A DNA stretch of 64,000 nt from Paenibacillus sp. BIC5C1 (GCF_032399705.1 NZ_CP135922.1:2294001-2358000), one strand, 5' to 3'. Numbered from the stretch's first letter, positions 55,201 to 63,385 are shown. Notes: a model not told the origin generated them from the sequence alone. Made by a program: numbers and translations.

Positions 55201-55945
55201 ACGTGTACCGGCCAGTTGGTGAAGTAATTGCTGGAGATTCAGGATATTCTGCTGCTGTTGCTTCAAACCAGCCATGAATTGTCTGATGTTCTGGTTCGAG
55301 AACGGCAGTATCATTCATTTCTCGGTATAGCAATCGGTCTGAAGCGGATAAAATGTCCACTGTGCCGATGGCCTTGTCTAGGTCACGCAACATAGCCAGA
55401 AGAAGAGTCTGATAATACTCTGCATATCTCGTGACCGTAGATTCATTAAGAAGTGATCTGTCATAGAACAGATCTAGTGTGAGCATATCTTGATCATCAC
55501 GAATATTCCAATTTAATAATTGAGGAGCTTTAGGTAGCTGTACACTGTTATACATGAACAGCGTTTCGGGATTACCTCCCGTTTGGAGCGAGTAATGAAG
55601 CTGGAGTTGATCTGAAATTTGATGAATCAGTTCCTTAAAGGTTAACTTGCCTTGAATCTGCAATAACACATGGGAAGCTGGCTGATCGGGAGCCAGCGTG
55701 CCGATGGCAAGTTCCTGTTCAGCTGATAAACGGAACAACAGGGCTGCATAGGCAGACAATAATGCTGGATATACACCCTCTGACCCGAATTTTTGTTTCA
55801 GTTCCCGACCCAGGGACGATTCCAGTGAAAGATGAGCAGACTCAAAAGTGAATGATTGTTGACGGCGCCCAAAATCCAGTGGAATCTGAAGAACCGGCAG
55901 GCTAGATTCCACTGTTTGGGGAGATGATGATTGATTTTCGACCAC
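52238..55945 (-). CDS. Single-module NRPS: partial C, adenylation, PCP and thioester reductase
   Basis: A 1235-residue enzyme. I start at the GTG (55945) with AAGGAGG 10 nt upstream; a TTG at 55978 has no ribosome binding site. Residues 20-205 resemble only the C-terminal half of a condensation domain: HHxxxDG is missing, so it cannot condense. The A domain (about 225-720) has YIIYTSGSTGKPKG, NVYGPTECT, KIRGHRIEIGEIE and the catalytic Lys718 in PTGKINRK. The PCP has Ser776 in GGDSLRV. The C-terminal reductase (from about 855) starts with TGATGYLGSHV and has the catalytic YSDSKLEAEK. It should activate one amino acid and release it as an aldehyde or alcohol using NADPH. The pocket residues I align (D,A,W,T,T,A,V,V,A,K) suggest an aromatic or hydrophobic amino acid, tentatively. 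It lies 46 bp after a chemoreceptor gene. A PPTase is not in the window. Confidence 0.9.
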   Translation of the reverse strand: MVENQSSSPQTVESSLPVLQIPLDFGRRQQSFTFESAHLSLESSLGRELKQKFGSEGVYPALLSAYAALLFRLSAEQELAIGTLAPDQPASHVLLQIQGKLTFKELIHQISDQLQLHYSLQTGGNPETLFMYNSVQLPKAPQLLNWNIRDDQDMLTLDLFYDRSLLNESTVTRYAEYYQTLLLAMLRDLDKAIGTVDILSASDRLLYREMNDTAVLEPEHQTIHGWFEATAAEYPESPAITSPTGRYTYRELNERANQVARVLLSNGLQKGEFVSIFMERSLETIISLLGILKAGGVYVPVDPEHPQERNSYIVEDTASSFVLTKESSLPEASRLFSGITTVRQILAVDGRLAGFAASNPNLDIQPDDLAYIIYTSGSTGKPKGALIAHRGVANLGSVVQRDCDIQPGDVLTQFATYSFDASVWDTIGALFYGAELYLLSAEERVSVEEFASAIERTGTTIITILPTIFFNQLASFLSDEGFHKLAKVKIITVAGEALYGEQVRAFQRKFGNQIDIVNVYGPTECTVATATHRISEQVPESVVNIPIGRPIHNYKVYIVNEEQQLCPVGVPGEVYIATPALAKGYLNQPERTEQAFVDNPFAIDEKIYKSGDIAKMLDSGLLEYVGRSDSQLKIRGHRIEIGEIEDHFARLDQVQDVAVIPKKESDGQNMLVGYFTSKDGSTLSVADIKAELTVKLPSYFVPKWICQLDEMPIAPTGKINRKAMVALPHVERHEDRPDRVLAETETEAIILEAWKEILQHDDFGVEDSFFAIGGDSLRVIHVLVILKPHYPQLKIADFFAEKTIRALAKRVEILAQATEETAHSSGNNGVITQLSEHPVELRSQIGYPEILNPEHVLLTGATGYLGSHVLQQLILTSNTRIYTLVRRPADGSSAMERLSSVMKGYFGPELLPLLASRVEIIEGDLEQPNLGLSVEQTTYVQERIDRVIHCAADVRHFGDAAQFAKTNVDGTTALLKLIRSKPGASFHHVSTMGIPEDLALSGQWESSLQYDRFPADLHVDNLYSDSKLEAEKVLMFAAEEGVPVSIYRAGNLTCHSETGRFQSNIDSNAFYRMIKAMLLLGKAPAADWMVDFTPIDYASQAIVHLALRQDTAGRVFHICNPEPISYDDLIRIVNRAGYEVETLPFAEYTNWLFDGSVSKDPEALQLAIAQLEGDGAKDSAYVYASPVTTAYVESAGIICPKTDDRFISKMMEHAIEIGYFPKAVRPQFGTSPTME

Positions 55946-55991
55946 TTCAGTTGTTCCTCCTTGGTTCAAACCGTTCAAGTTGTGGGTTGAA

Positions 55992-57758
55992 TTATTGTTT
56001 GCTTACATTAAAATGCGAGATCAGTTCTTGCAGTTCCTCAGACATGCTGTTCAAACGGGTAGAGGAATCAACAAGTGTAATCAGTGACGCTTTTTGTTCA
56101 TCAACGGATGAAGAGATCCGCTCACTATTGTCAGCTGTCTTACTCACACTCGCAGACAAATCATCCGCAGTAGCGGTCATTTCTTCTGTACCTGCAGAAA
56201 TTTCTTCTGTAGCACTGGATACTTCCTGAATCTGATTCGATACTTTCTTGGCTGCTTCCAAAATCTCTTCGAACAATTGACCGGTTTGATCAGCTACGCT
56301 CAGCCCGGTATCCACTTCAGACGTTCCTTGTTCCATCGCACGAACGGCTTGTCTAATTTCAGCCTGAATCTCCTGAATCAGTACGGCAACCTGGCTCGTG
56401 GATTGTTCAGACTGCTCAGCAAGCTTACGTACTTCACCTGCTACAACCGCGAATCCTCGACCTTCTTCACCAACACGTGCTGCTTCAATGGATGCGTTCA
56501 GCGCAAGCAAGTTCGTTTGGCTGGAAATGCCAGAGATAATATTCAGAATATCGCCAATTTCCTGAGAGCGGCTCTCCAGAACCTGAATGGCCGATGCGGT
56601 GTTTTTAACAGATTCCGTAATCAAATTCATCTGTTCGGATACTTGACGAACCACACTGTTTCCTTGTTGCGATCTACGTTCCATCTCATAGGCCTCGTCA
56701 GCTACGCTCGCTGAGCTGCTGGCAATAGTCTGAATGACGATAGCCATCTCGGACATTGCACGAGCACTATCGCGGGTTGCCTGTTCCTGCGCACGAATGT
56801 TGGATGTAATCTGAGTAACATTACTATTAATAGAATCAGCATTCTCGCTGTTTCTCTCGGAGACTTCATACAGCTCCTTGGCAGACTCGTTAACTTCTTG
56901 CGAAGTGATTTGCACTTTGACGATGGTATCATTGATTTTGCGAACCATGGTATTGAACTTTTCGTTCACAATGCCCAGATCGTCTTTGCCTGTCGGAATT
57001 TTGACATTCAAATTACCCCGGCTTACGTCATCAATCCCTTTGATCAGGTGACGAATAGGGGAGAGCGTGTTTTTGACAACAAGATATTGGATAATCAGGA
57101 ACAACAGCAGGAACGCTACCAGGATGATTATTCCGTTCTTAAGCAATTTATTCAGTCCGGCAGGTACTGCTGATGCGTCTGCATCGACTGCAAAGTAAGA
57201 GTAAATCTTGCCGTTACTATCCTTGATCGGATAAGCAATGGTTGTCCAGGTTCCGAAATCGTCGGAATAAAATGTGGTGAACGTTGGGCGATCCGTATTC
57301 ACCATTTCTTTCAGTGCATTTGCTACAACGACAGGTTGTTCATACATGTCGCCGATATTCACATTTTCACTCTGGAAGGCTTCCTTTAGATTGGTTGGCA
57401 TGGCAACAAGGGAAGTTAACCGCTTGTTATCCCCACCCAGTTCTACGCCAAAGATATAAGCTTGTGCAATGTTGGGATAATATTGCTGCATTTCATCGAA
57501 ATAGGCACGCAATTTGGTTTGGGCTTTTCCATCATAATTGGCTTCTGCAATAGCAGCCTGCACTTCGGTGGAATCAATGCCCTCTGCCCATTTTTTGGTG
57601 ATTTGTTCCACTTGACCATGTAGCTGGTCTACGAGGATCGTCTTTTGAAAGTAATAACTGCTGGCAATAAGTGCCACGCCGATAATAATGATGTTAGTAA
57701 ATGAAAGCAACAGATTTTTGGAGAAAAAAGACATGCTTTTCCAACTTAATGATTTCAC
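55992..57758 (-). CDS. Methyl-accepting chemotaxis protein with Cache-type sensor
   Basis: A 588-residue chemoreceptor. Helix 1 lies near 10-37, a Cache-like extracellular domain follows to about 210 ([27 protein letters not shown]), helix 2 is at about 215-236 ([20 protein letters not shown]), then HAMP ([20 protein letters not shown]) and a cytoplasmic signalling region. The hairpin tip is present as [39 protein letters not shown]. The GTG start at 57758 has AGGAG 9 nt upstream; the longer ATG at 57809 has no clear RBS. It is followed by the NRPS gene, 46 bp away on the same strand, which is not a usual partner. No other chemotaxis genes are near. Confidence 0.92.
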   Translation of the reverse strand: MKSLSWKSMSFFSKNLLLSFTNIIIIGVALIASSYYFQKTILVDQLHGQVEQITKKWAEGIDSTEVQAAIAEANYDGKAQTKLRAYFDEMQQYYPNIAQAYIFGVELGGDNKRLTSLVAMPTNLKEAFQSENVNIGDMYEQPVVVANALKEMVNTDRPTFTTFYSDDFGTWTTIAYPIKDSNGKIYSYFAVDADASAVPAGLNKLLKNGIIILVAFLLLFLIIQYLVVKNTLSPIRHLIKGIDDVSRGNLNVKIPTGKDDLGIVNEKFNTMVRKINDTIVKVQITSQEVNESAKELYEVSERNSENADSINSNVTQITSNIRAQEQATRDSARAMSEMAIVIQTIASSSASVADEAYEMERRSQQGNSVVRQVSEQMNLITESVKNTASAIQVLESRSQEIGDILNIISGISSQTNLLALNASIEAARVGEEGRGFAVVAGEVRKLAEQSEQSTSQVAVLIQEIQAEIRQAVRAMEQGTSEVDTGLSVADQTGQLFEEILEAAKKVSNQIQEVSSATEEISAGTEEMTATADDLSASVSKTADNSERISSSVDEQKASLITLVDSSTRLNSMSEELQELISHFNVSKQ

Positions 57759-57854
57759 TAAAGTCCACTCCTGATCTTCTTTGAATTGATAATATGTTTG
57801 TGTCTTCATGATGCAAATTAAGTCATTTCCGTATCCCCTCCAAAGGCGTGATAT

Positions 57855-57882
57855 GCGACCATGGTCTTGGGTTTCTGGTCGC
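57855..57882 (-). promoter_or_regulatory. Inverted repeat in chemoreceptor leader
   Basis: GCGACCA (57855-57861) and TGGTCGC (57876-57882) form a perfect 7-bp inverted repeat with a 14-nt loop; ACCATGGT overlaps the left arm and gives an alternative pairing. It lies about 100-125 bp upstream of the chemoreceptor start, probably in the leader RNA. Confidence 0.45.
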
Positions 57883-57902
57883 TATGTAGAGATATTTTTA
57901 CC

Positions 57903-57922
57903 TAGATACCCATGGGTGTCTA
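57903..57922. promoter_or_regulatory. 20-bp near-palindrome upstream of chemoreceptor gene, candidate operator
   Basis: TAGATACCCATGGGTGTCTA is a 20-bp palindrome with one mismatched pair, in an otherwise AT-rich region. This looks like the site of a dimeric repressor. On the minus strand a TTGACG (57972-57967) lies about 45 bp upstream of it. No regulator is encoded next to it. Confidence 0.45.
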
Positions 57923-58289
57923 ATTATTAAAACACATCTATACTTAATATGTCGTATAAAATGTCGTCAAATTGAATAGTTTTGTTAAAACTTTTTTAAT
58001 ATTTTACGTATTTATGGACATATGAAAGTAGAATTTAGGTATTTAGAACTGTTTATTTAAAATAATTCCCATTTTTTAGTTTCATTCTGTATTCTATAAC
58101 ATGGTGGGTTAAAAAACATCCTAAAACATTGAAAAAATAGTGAAAACGACAGAAAACGGACTTTCTTCTGCCACACAAATCAAATATCAGGGAGGAGAAG
58201 CTAACCAAGAATGTACATAAGCAGCATCAATGACACATGTGAAGCAGAGAAACAGGCCAAGGTTTCCAGTTGAACACGTCATGCACAGA

Positions 58290-58318
58290 TATACATCGGA
58301 AGCGGTTTTATCTATAAT
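58290..58318 (+). promoter_or_regulatory. Candidate SigA promoter of rpiA operon
   Basis: TATACA, 17 nt, and a perfect TATAAT (58313-58318), about 48 bp upstream of the rpiA ATG. Confidence 0.5.
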
Positions 58319-58365
58319 AACTACAGTATGCATTTCTCAAATCATGAGCAGGCGGGGGTTTATAG

Positions 58366-59037
58366 ATGAATCTTAAACAGATAGCAGCTGAGCGCGCGGC
58401 AGAATATGTTCAAGATGGAATGAAGGTTGGATTGGGTACAGGGTCAACGGCGTATTACGCTATTTGTCGAATTGGTGAGCGAGTACGTGAAGGGTTGAAT
58501 ATTCAGGCTGTAGCAACTTCGGAAGCATCGGACAAGCTTGCCAAAGAGTGGGGAATTCCGATCATTCCATTTGATCAAATTGGACGTCTGGATCTTACTA
58601 TTGATGGTGCAGATGAGGTTGATCCTGAGTTTAACCTGATCAAAGGTGGCGGCGGTGCACTCTTGCGTGAGAAAATTGTAGCCGCGAACAGCGACAAACT
58701 GATTATTGTGGCCGATGGCAGCAAAGACGTACAAAAGCTGGGGAAATTCCCGTTGCCAGTTGAAGTGGTACCGTTTGCTTCAGAATGGACCTTCCAGGCG
58801 CTGGAGAAACTCGGGTGTCACCCAGAATGGCGCATGGATGGGGATCAACGTTATCTTACGGATAATGGAAACCTCATTGCAGATTGCCGCATGGAAGCCA
58901 TAGAACATGCTGCAGAGCTTAACGTTCAGTTAAATATGCTCCCAGGTGTTGTCGATAATGGACTGTTTATTAAAATGGCGGACACCGTCATTCTTGCGAA
59001 GGATGATGGCAGCATCGATGAGCGTCATCGTTCATGA
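58366..59037 (+). CDS. rpiA: Ribose-5-phosphate isomerase A
   Basis: A 223-residue enzyme that interconverts ribose 5-phosphate and ribulose 5-phosphate in the pentose phosphate pathway. Motifs are VGLGTGSTAYYAI (phosphate loop), LDLTIDGADEVDPEFNLIKGGGGALLREKIVA (active site, with Asp and the general-base Glu of REK) and IIVADGSKDVQKLG. The length is normal. CAGGCGGGGG precedes the ATG. It leads a small operon with a GNAT (24 bp on) and a MarR gene (14 bp after that). Confidence 0.95.
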   Translation: MNLKQIAAERAAEYVQDGMKVGLGTGSTAYYAICRIGERVREGLNIQAVATSEASDKLAKEWGIPIIPFDQIGRLDLTIDGADEVDPEFNLIKGGGGALLREKIVAANSDKLIIVADGSKDVQKLGKFPLPVEVVPFASEWTFQALEKLGCHPEWRMDGDQRYLTDNGNLIADCRMEAIEHAAELNVQLNMLPGVVDNGLFIKMADTVILAKDDGSIDERHRS

Positions 59038-59061
59038 ACGGAAAGTGAGGTCATTGCATAG

Positions 59062-59661
59062 ATGGGGAAAAATCCGTTAGTGGATGGTGAAATTGTTCTC
59101 CGATGTGTGGAGAAAGAGGATCTGACTGAACTCTATGAATTGATCTACAGTGAAGACGTACCGGAATGGAAGCAATGGGATGCGCCATATTATGCCCTTG
59201 AACATGAGAGCTTCGAAGACTTCGAACGGAGCATGTTAAGAAGACTTGAAGCAACTCAGAGCATTGCTGATCCGGACTCCATTCGAATTATTGAGCTGAA
59301 TGGCCGAATCGTCGGTACAATCAGCTACTATTGGGAACATCGTCCATCCATGTGGCTGGAAATGGGAATAGTGCTATATCGTTCAGCCCAGTGGGGGCAA
59401 GGGATTGGCACGCGAGTACTTCAGATGTGGTCCAGCTACTTATTCGAACAATTGCTCCTGGCCCGGGTTGGGTTGACAACCTGGTCAGGCAATGAACGGA
59501 TGATGCGTTCAGCTTCGAAGGCGGGGCTGCAGTTGGAAGGACGTATGCGCAAATGCCGCATCGTGGATGGCAAGCATTATGATTCGATTCGTATGGGAAT
59601 GCTGCGCGAAGAGTGGGAGCAGATACGATCTTCAGGCGCAGGTCGAAATGTAAACAACTGA
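59062..59661 (+). CDS. GNAT-family acetyltransferase, RimJ/RimL-like
   Basis: A 199-residue acetyltransferase of the Acetyltransf_3 type: LVDGEIVLRCVEKEDLTELYELI opening, the acetyl-CoA motif YRSAQWGQGIGTRVLQMWSSYLFEQ, and ERMMRSASKAGLQLEGRMRKCRIVDGKHYDSIRMGMLREEW at the end, typical of RimL/SpeG-like enzymes that modify protein N-termini or amines. It shares the rpiA message. The target is unknown. Confidence 0.9.
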   Translation: MGKNPLVDGEIVLRCVEKEDLTELYELIYSEDVPEWKQWDAPYYALEHESFEDFERSMLRRLEATQSIADPDSIRIIELNGRIVGTISYYWEHRPSMWLEMGIVLYRSAQWGQGIGTRVLQMWSSYLFEQLLLARVGLTTWSGNERMMRSASKAGLQLEGRMRKCRIVDGKHYDSIRMGMLREEWEQIRSSGAGRNVNN

Positions 59662-59675
59662 TGGAGGATTAAGAA

Positions 59676-60134
59676 ATGCCGAACAACGAGGACAATCGGG
59701 AACTGTCTCTACAATTATTTGTGGTTCTCGCTCGCGCATATAATTCCGTTACATCCAGGTCCAACCGGGATATCCAGAGTCATGGACTGAATACAACAGA
59801 ATTTGGCGTGCTTGATTTGTTATACCATAAAGGGCCGCAGGCATTGCAAAAGATCGGTGAAAAAGTGTTAATGTCCAGCGGCAATATCACGTATGTTGTG
59901 GACAAGCTTCAGAACAAAAACTTGCTGATTCGTCGAGCATCCAAGGAAGATCGGCGTGTCATATACGCTGAATTGACGGAGGAAGGAAGACATCTGTTCA
60001 CCCAAATCTTTCCTCAGCACCACCAGGTGATCATTGATGCGGTGGATGGACTGGAACCTTCGGAAAAGGCAGATGCTATTCGTTTGTTAAAAAAACTTGG
60101 ACTCGCTGCAGAGGGGAAAACTGACTTGCGTTAA
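59676..60134 (+). CDS. MarR-family transcriptional regulator
   Basis: A 152-residue MarR protein: NTTEFGVLDLLYHKGPQALQKIGEKVLMSSGNITYVVDKLQNKNLLIRRASKEDRRVIYAELTEEGRHLF contains the winged helix with the DRR wing. It matches the YusO/MhqR-like branch of Firmicute MarR proteins, whose members respond to quinones or oxidants; that is inference. GGAGG lies 8 nt before the ATG. It is the last gene of the rpiA operon and overlaps the terminator with its stop region. Confidence 0.92.
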   Translation: MPNNEDNRELSLQLFVVLARAYNSVTSRSNRDIQSHGLNTTEFGVLDLLYHKGPQALQKIGEKVLMSSGNITYVVDKLQNKNLLIRRASKEDRRVIYAELTEEGRHLFTQIFPQHHQVIIDAVDGLEPSEKADAIRLLKKLGLAAEGKTDLR

Positions 60135-60154
60135 TAACGCAGGTCAGTTTTTTT
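60118..60154 (+). terminator. Rho-independent terminator after rpiA operon
   Basis: AACTGACTTGCGTTAATAACGC AGGTCAGTT-type stem: AACTGAC/GTCAGTT and GCGTT/AACGC, followed by TTTTTTT. It starts inside the marR coding end. Confidence 0.9.
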
Positions 60155-60390
60155 GTCAAAAAAAGGAATTATCCTTGCTAAATCACTTGCAGGACTATTC
60201 ATAATATAGGAAAATTGTTGTGAGTAATAAATGAACTGAATGTTAATTCGATTCAGGATTCAGGAATACGAAAGAGATAATGTTTACCTAAATAATATCC
60301 CAAAAACAGTTAGCCGACATCAATCATCCTTCTTGGGCACAAGGGATGTACAAATTGAGAAAAGGGTGATGGAAGGAGGGATGATATAAT

Positions 60391-61479
60391 ATGACTCATC
60401 AAGAAGCTGGAGAGCATCTATTGAAAAGGGCAGATGCCTTGGCAGACAAAATAACAGAGAAGCAGTATGTTTTACAGCCGGACTTGATACAGCGTTTTGG
60501 CGAAAATGGACGAATGCGTACCAAACAGGATTCTTTATATAGTTTGAACTACCTGGCCGAGAGCGTGCTTGTGAAGAGTCCAAGCCTGTTTACCCACTAT
60601 ATTTCCTGGCTCAAGGTTCTTTTGGCGGGTTATAACGTGTCGACCGAAGATCTGGCAATCAATCTGAATTTGATCAAACAAACTTTGGAAGAAGAATTTT
60701 ACAATCCATCCAAAGCACTTGTGATTGAATATTTGAACAAGGGAATCTTCAGAATGGAACAAGCTGAGACATTGTCGGGCTATATTAATGACTCGATGCC
60801 TTATGGAATAGCTGCTAAATCTTATCTTTGCGCGTTGCTGGACAGTGACCGGAAAGAGGCTGCACGTATTATTGAAGCACAACTGGAAGGCGGAGCCACC
60901 ATTCGTGATATGTATCGATTTATTTTTCAGCCTGTTCAGTACGAGATTGGACGATTGTGGCAGCGTAATTATATCAGTGTTGGACAGGAGCATTTCTGCA
61001 CTGCAGCTACTCAGGCGATCATATCCCGGTTGTATTCCCGCTGGATGATTCATAACGTTCAAGAGAAAAAGTTGGTGGCAGCATGTGTAGGCAGCGAGCA
61101 GCACGAAATTGGGCTACGCCTGCTCACGGATGTGTTCGAGATGGAAGGATGGGATACTTACTATCTGGGAGCCAATGTTCCTAATGGAAGCATCATTGAA
61201 GCGATTGAGCGGCATCAGGGGGATGTGATTGCGCTCTCGGTTACAATGACGTATCATCTTCATCTCGCAAAAGAGCTTATTCAATTAGTTCGTCTGCATC
61301 CCACAACAGCACACGTGAAAATTATGGTAGGGGGTTACCCTTTCAATATTGATCGAGAATTATGGAGAACGATTGGGGCAGACGGTTATGCGCCAGGAGC
61401 GGAGGAAGCCGTTGAAGTTGCAGAGCATCTGTTGATACAGCCATCATCCGTACCCAATATGGGCATGATTCGCGATTAA
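60391..61479 (+). CDS. CarH-like cobalamin-binding sensor protein without DNA-binding domain
   Basis: A 362-residue soluble protein. Residues 30-120 form an all-helical N-terminal region I cannot name (SPSLFTHYISWLKVLLAGYNVSTEDLAINL), reminiscent of RsbR-type helical sensor domains. Residues 135-222 are the four-helix cap of B12-binding modules with Trp190 and Glu200-His201, exactly the Wx9EH spacing seen in CarH/LitR photoreceptors. The cobalamin Rossmann domain follows: ExHxxG at 236-241 (His238 as lower ligand, Glu replacing the usual Asp, also as in CarH), SVTM at 283, and GGYPF at 314. There is no MerR helix-turn-helix. AAGGAGG lies 11 nt before the ATG. The hybrid kinase gene starts 15 bp after its stop, so it is very probably a partner sensor. 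Light or cobalamin sensing is inference from motifs. Confidence 0.87.
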   Translation: MTHQEAGEHLLKRADALADKITEKQYVLQPDLIQRFGENGRMRTKQDSLYSLNYLAESVLVKSPSLFTHYISWLKVLLAGYNVSTEDLAINLNLIKQTLEEEFYNPSKALVIEYLNKGIFRMEQAETLSGYINDSMPYGIAAKSYLCALLDSDRKEAARIIEAQLEGGATIRDMYRFIFQPVQYEIGRLWQRNYISVGQEHFCTAATQAIISRLYSRWMIHNVQEKKLVAACVGSEQHEIGLRLLTDVFEMEGWDTYYLGANVPNGSIIEAIERHQGDVIALSVTMTYHLHLAKELIQLVRLHPTTAHVKIMVGGYPFNIDRELWRTIGADGYAPGAEEAVEVAEHLLIQPSSVPNMGMIRD

Positions 61480-61494
61480 AGGAGGGGTGAATTG

Positions 61495-63201
61495 ATGTCT
61501 AAAGAATACGGAGAGATAGAATCGTTGCGCAGAACGATTGAGCAATTATCCGATCAGATCATTCGTAGCAAGGAGCAGGAAGAGCGGATTTTGAATGAAT
61601 TTTCAGAGATGAATAATGAACTGGTTACCTTGCAGCGACAGCTTGCCAAAAATAATGCCAGCCTCGAAGCGGCAAGAAACGAAGCCGTAGCTGCAGGTGA
61701 ATCCAAAAGTTCGTTCATCGCCGTGATCAGTCACGATTTTCGTACACCATTAAACGGTATTTTGGGTATGGCGGAGCTACTGCAACTTTCTGCTCTGACG
61801 GATGAGCAGCAAAACTCAGTAGCTGTCATTCAGGAGGCTGCCAAACTGCTTCTTAACCTGATTGAAGATCTTTTGGATCTATCCAAATTGGAGGCAGGAC
61901 AGATGCGACTTGAGATCGCCGAATTGGAGCTGAAATCAATATTCGAGACCATTTTTCGTTTGCTTGAGCCAAAGGTACAGCACAACGGAAATCAACTGTC
62001 ATTAGATTATGATTCGCGGATATCTACTGTACTTAAAGGGGATGTCACACGAATTACTCAGGTTTTGATTAATCTGATCCAGAATGCCAATAAGTTTACT
62101 GCCCAAGGATCTGTTCAGATTCGGGTTACTCTGGCCAAAGACTGTGAGGCTTCACAATATATAAGATTTGAGGTTGAGGATACGGGGATCGGGATTGCCG
62201 ATGAGGATCAGAAGACACTATTTCAACCTTATACACAAACGGAGCGAGGACGATCTAGTGAGTACGAAGGCACGGGTCTCGGCTTGTCGATTTGCCATTC
62301 TCTGGTTACCTTGATGAATGGTCAAATTGGCGTACAGAGTCAGGAAGGACAAGGCTCCACATTCTGGTTCGAGCTTCCACTTGGAAAGGCAAATCATGAA
62401 AGATCTTCTTCTGAGGCTGACCAGATCTCCTCTCAGAAAAATCAAGATCAGAATGACACCACGGATACTGTATCGATTCTGCTGGCTGATGACAATGTTA
62501 TTAATCGACAAGTTGTGATGATGCAGCTCAAAAAACTCGGTATTACCCAGGTGGACACTGTCCCAAATGGGGAAGAGGCTGTCTCCGCTTTTCTCAGTAA
62601 AGCATATAGCCTGATCCTCATGGATAACATGATGCCTATAATGGACGGGCTTGAGGCGACACGTAAAATCAGAACCATGGAAGAGGACGAAATGCGTCAT
62701 CCTACTCCGGTAATCGCCATGACAGGAAATGTAATGGAAGGAGAAAAGGATAAATGTATTGAAGCTGGAATGAATGACTTTATTGGTAAACCCTTCACAC
62801 TGGAAGAACTGAACAACGTCGTTCAGAAGTGGCAGCAATCATCCCTTTCCAGAGAAATACTGAATATGAGCATTGTGAGTGAAATCGTAGATTTAAGCAG
62901 TGAGGGGGACCAAAACCTGCTTGGCATGTTACTGAATATGTACCGGGAAGAAACACCAGGGAAAATTGAAGTGTTGCGGAGACATATCGTATCTGGGAAT
63001 CATGTCGCTGCTGTGGAGATTGCTCATGATCTGAAATCTGGCAGTCTCAGCCTCGGTATTAACTATTTATCCACGCTGTTCGCCAAAATCGAACAGTTTG
63101 CCAAGGCGGGCCAATCCAGGAAGGCGGAACCTTTACTGAATACCTTGTTACCCGCGTACAAGGAAGCTTGCTCCGCGTTGGAGAGGGTGAGTAACAGCTA
63201 A
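61495..63201 (+). CDS. Soluble hybrid histidine kinase: coiled coil, HisKA, HATPase, REC, HPt
   Basis: A 568-residue cytoplasmic kinase. ATG at 61495 has GGAGGGG 7 nt upstream; a TTG at 61492 is also in frame. Residues 5-65 form a coiled coil with no PAS, GAF or membrane helix. HisKA has phospho-acceptor His80 in SHDFRTPLNG; HATPase has NLIQNANKF (193-201), DTGIGI and GTGLGLSI; the receiver has Asp332-Asp333, phospho-acceptor Asp377 in LILMDNMMP and Lys432 in GKPF; a C-terminal HPt shows His511 in HDLKSGS. All phosphorelay residues are intact, giving His-Asp-His within one protein. Lacking its own sensor, it must take its signal from a partner, most simply the cobalamin protein encoded just upstream. 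The final response regulator is not in the window. Confidence 0.93.
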   Translation: MSKEYGEIESLRRTIEQLSDQIIRSKEQEERILNEFSEMNNELVTLQRQLAKNNASLEAARNEAVAAGESKSSFIAVISHDFRTPLNGILGMAELLQLSALTDEQQNSVAVIQEAAKLLLNLIEDLLDLSKLEAGQMRLEIAELELKSIFETIFRLLEPKVQHNGNQLSLDYDSRISTVLKGDVTRITQVLINLIQNANKFTAQGSVQIRVTLAKDCEASQYIRFEVEDTGIGIADEDQKTLFQPYTQTERGRSSEYEGTGLGLSICHSLVTLMNGQIGVQSQEGQGSTFWFELPLGKANHERSSSEADQISSQKNQDQNDTTDTVSILLADDNVINRQVVMMQLKKLGITQVDTVPNGEEAVSAFLSKAYSLILMDNMMPIMDGLEATRKIRTMEEDEMRHPTPVIAMTGNVMEGEKDKCIEAGMNDFIGKPFTLEELNNVVQKWQQSSLSREILNMSIVSEIVDLSSEGDQNLLGMLLNMYREETPGKIEVLRRHIVSGNHVAAVEIAHDLKSGSLSLGINYLSTLFAKIEQFAKAGQSRKAEPLLNTLLPAYKEACSALERVSNS

Positions 63202-63385
63202 TGAAACGGGTGATTACTGAAAAGAACCAGATGGACTGGGGATCTTGTAACAAATAGGAATACAGCATATCAGGGTATGCAATCTGACATTTCAATTAAG
63301 ATTGCTGCCCTGCTTTGTATTCATACATGGGGATGACATACATATATTTTACGTGGAAGATTTACTGAAAGTGAGGAACTTGTTT

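Larger units (their letters stand above)
57759..58365. other. Divergent intergenic region, chemoreceptor / rpiA
   Basis: 607 bp of mostly AT-rich DNA. The left half carries the chemoreceptor leader with the two inverted repeats; 57930-58150 is AT-rich with no strong feature; the right end carries the rpiA promoter. A 20-codon frame at 58211 has its Shine-Dalgarno-like GGAGG too far away. No gene seen. Confidence 0.55.

Noticed and set aside
57810..57900. c-di-GMP riboswitch in the chemoreceptor leader
   Set aside because: MCP genes often carry one, but the conserved CACGCAAAGGG-type core and tetraloop receptor are absent; only the inverted repeats are seen.
58211..58273. Small ORF of 20 codons upstream of rpiA
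   Set aside because: GGGAGGAG is present but about 15 nt from the ATG, the peptide has no feature of a leader, and no control structure follows.
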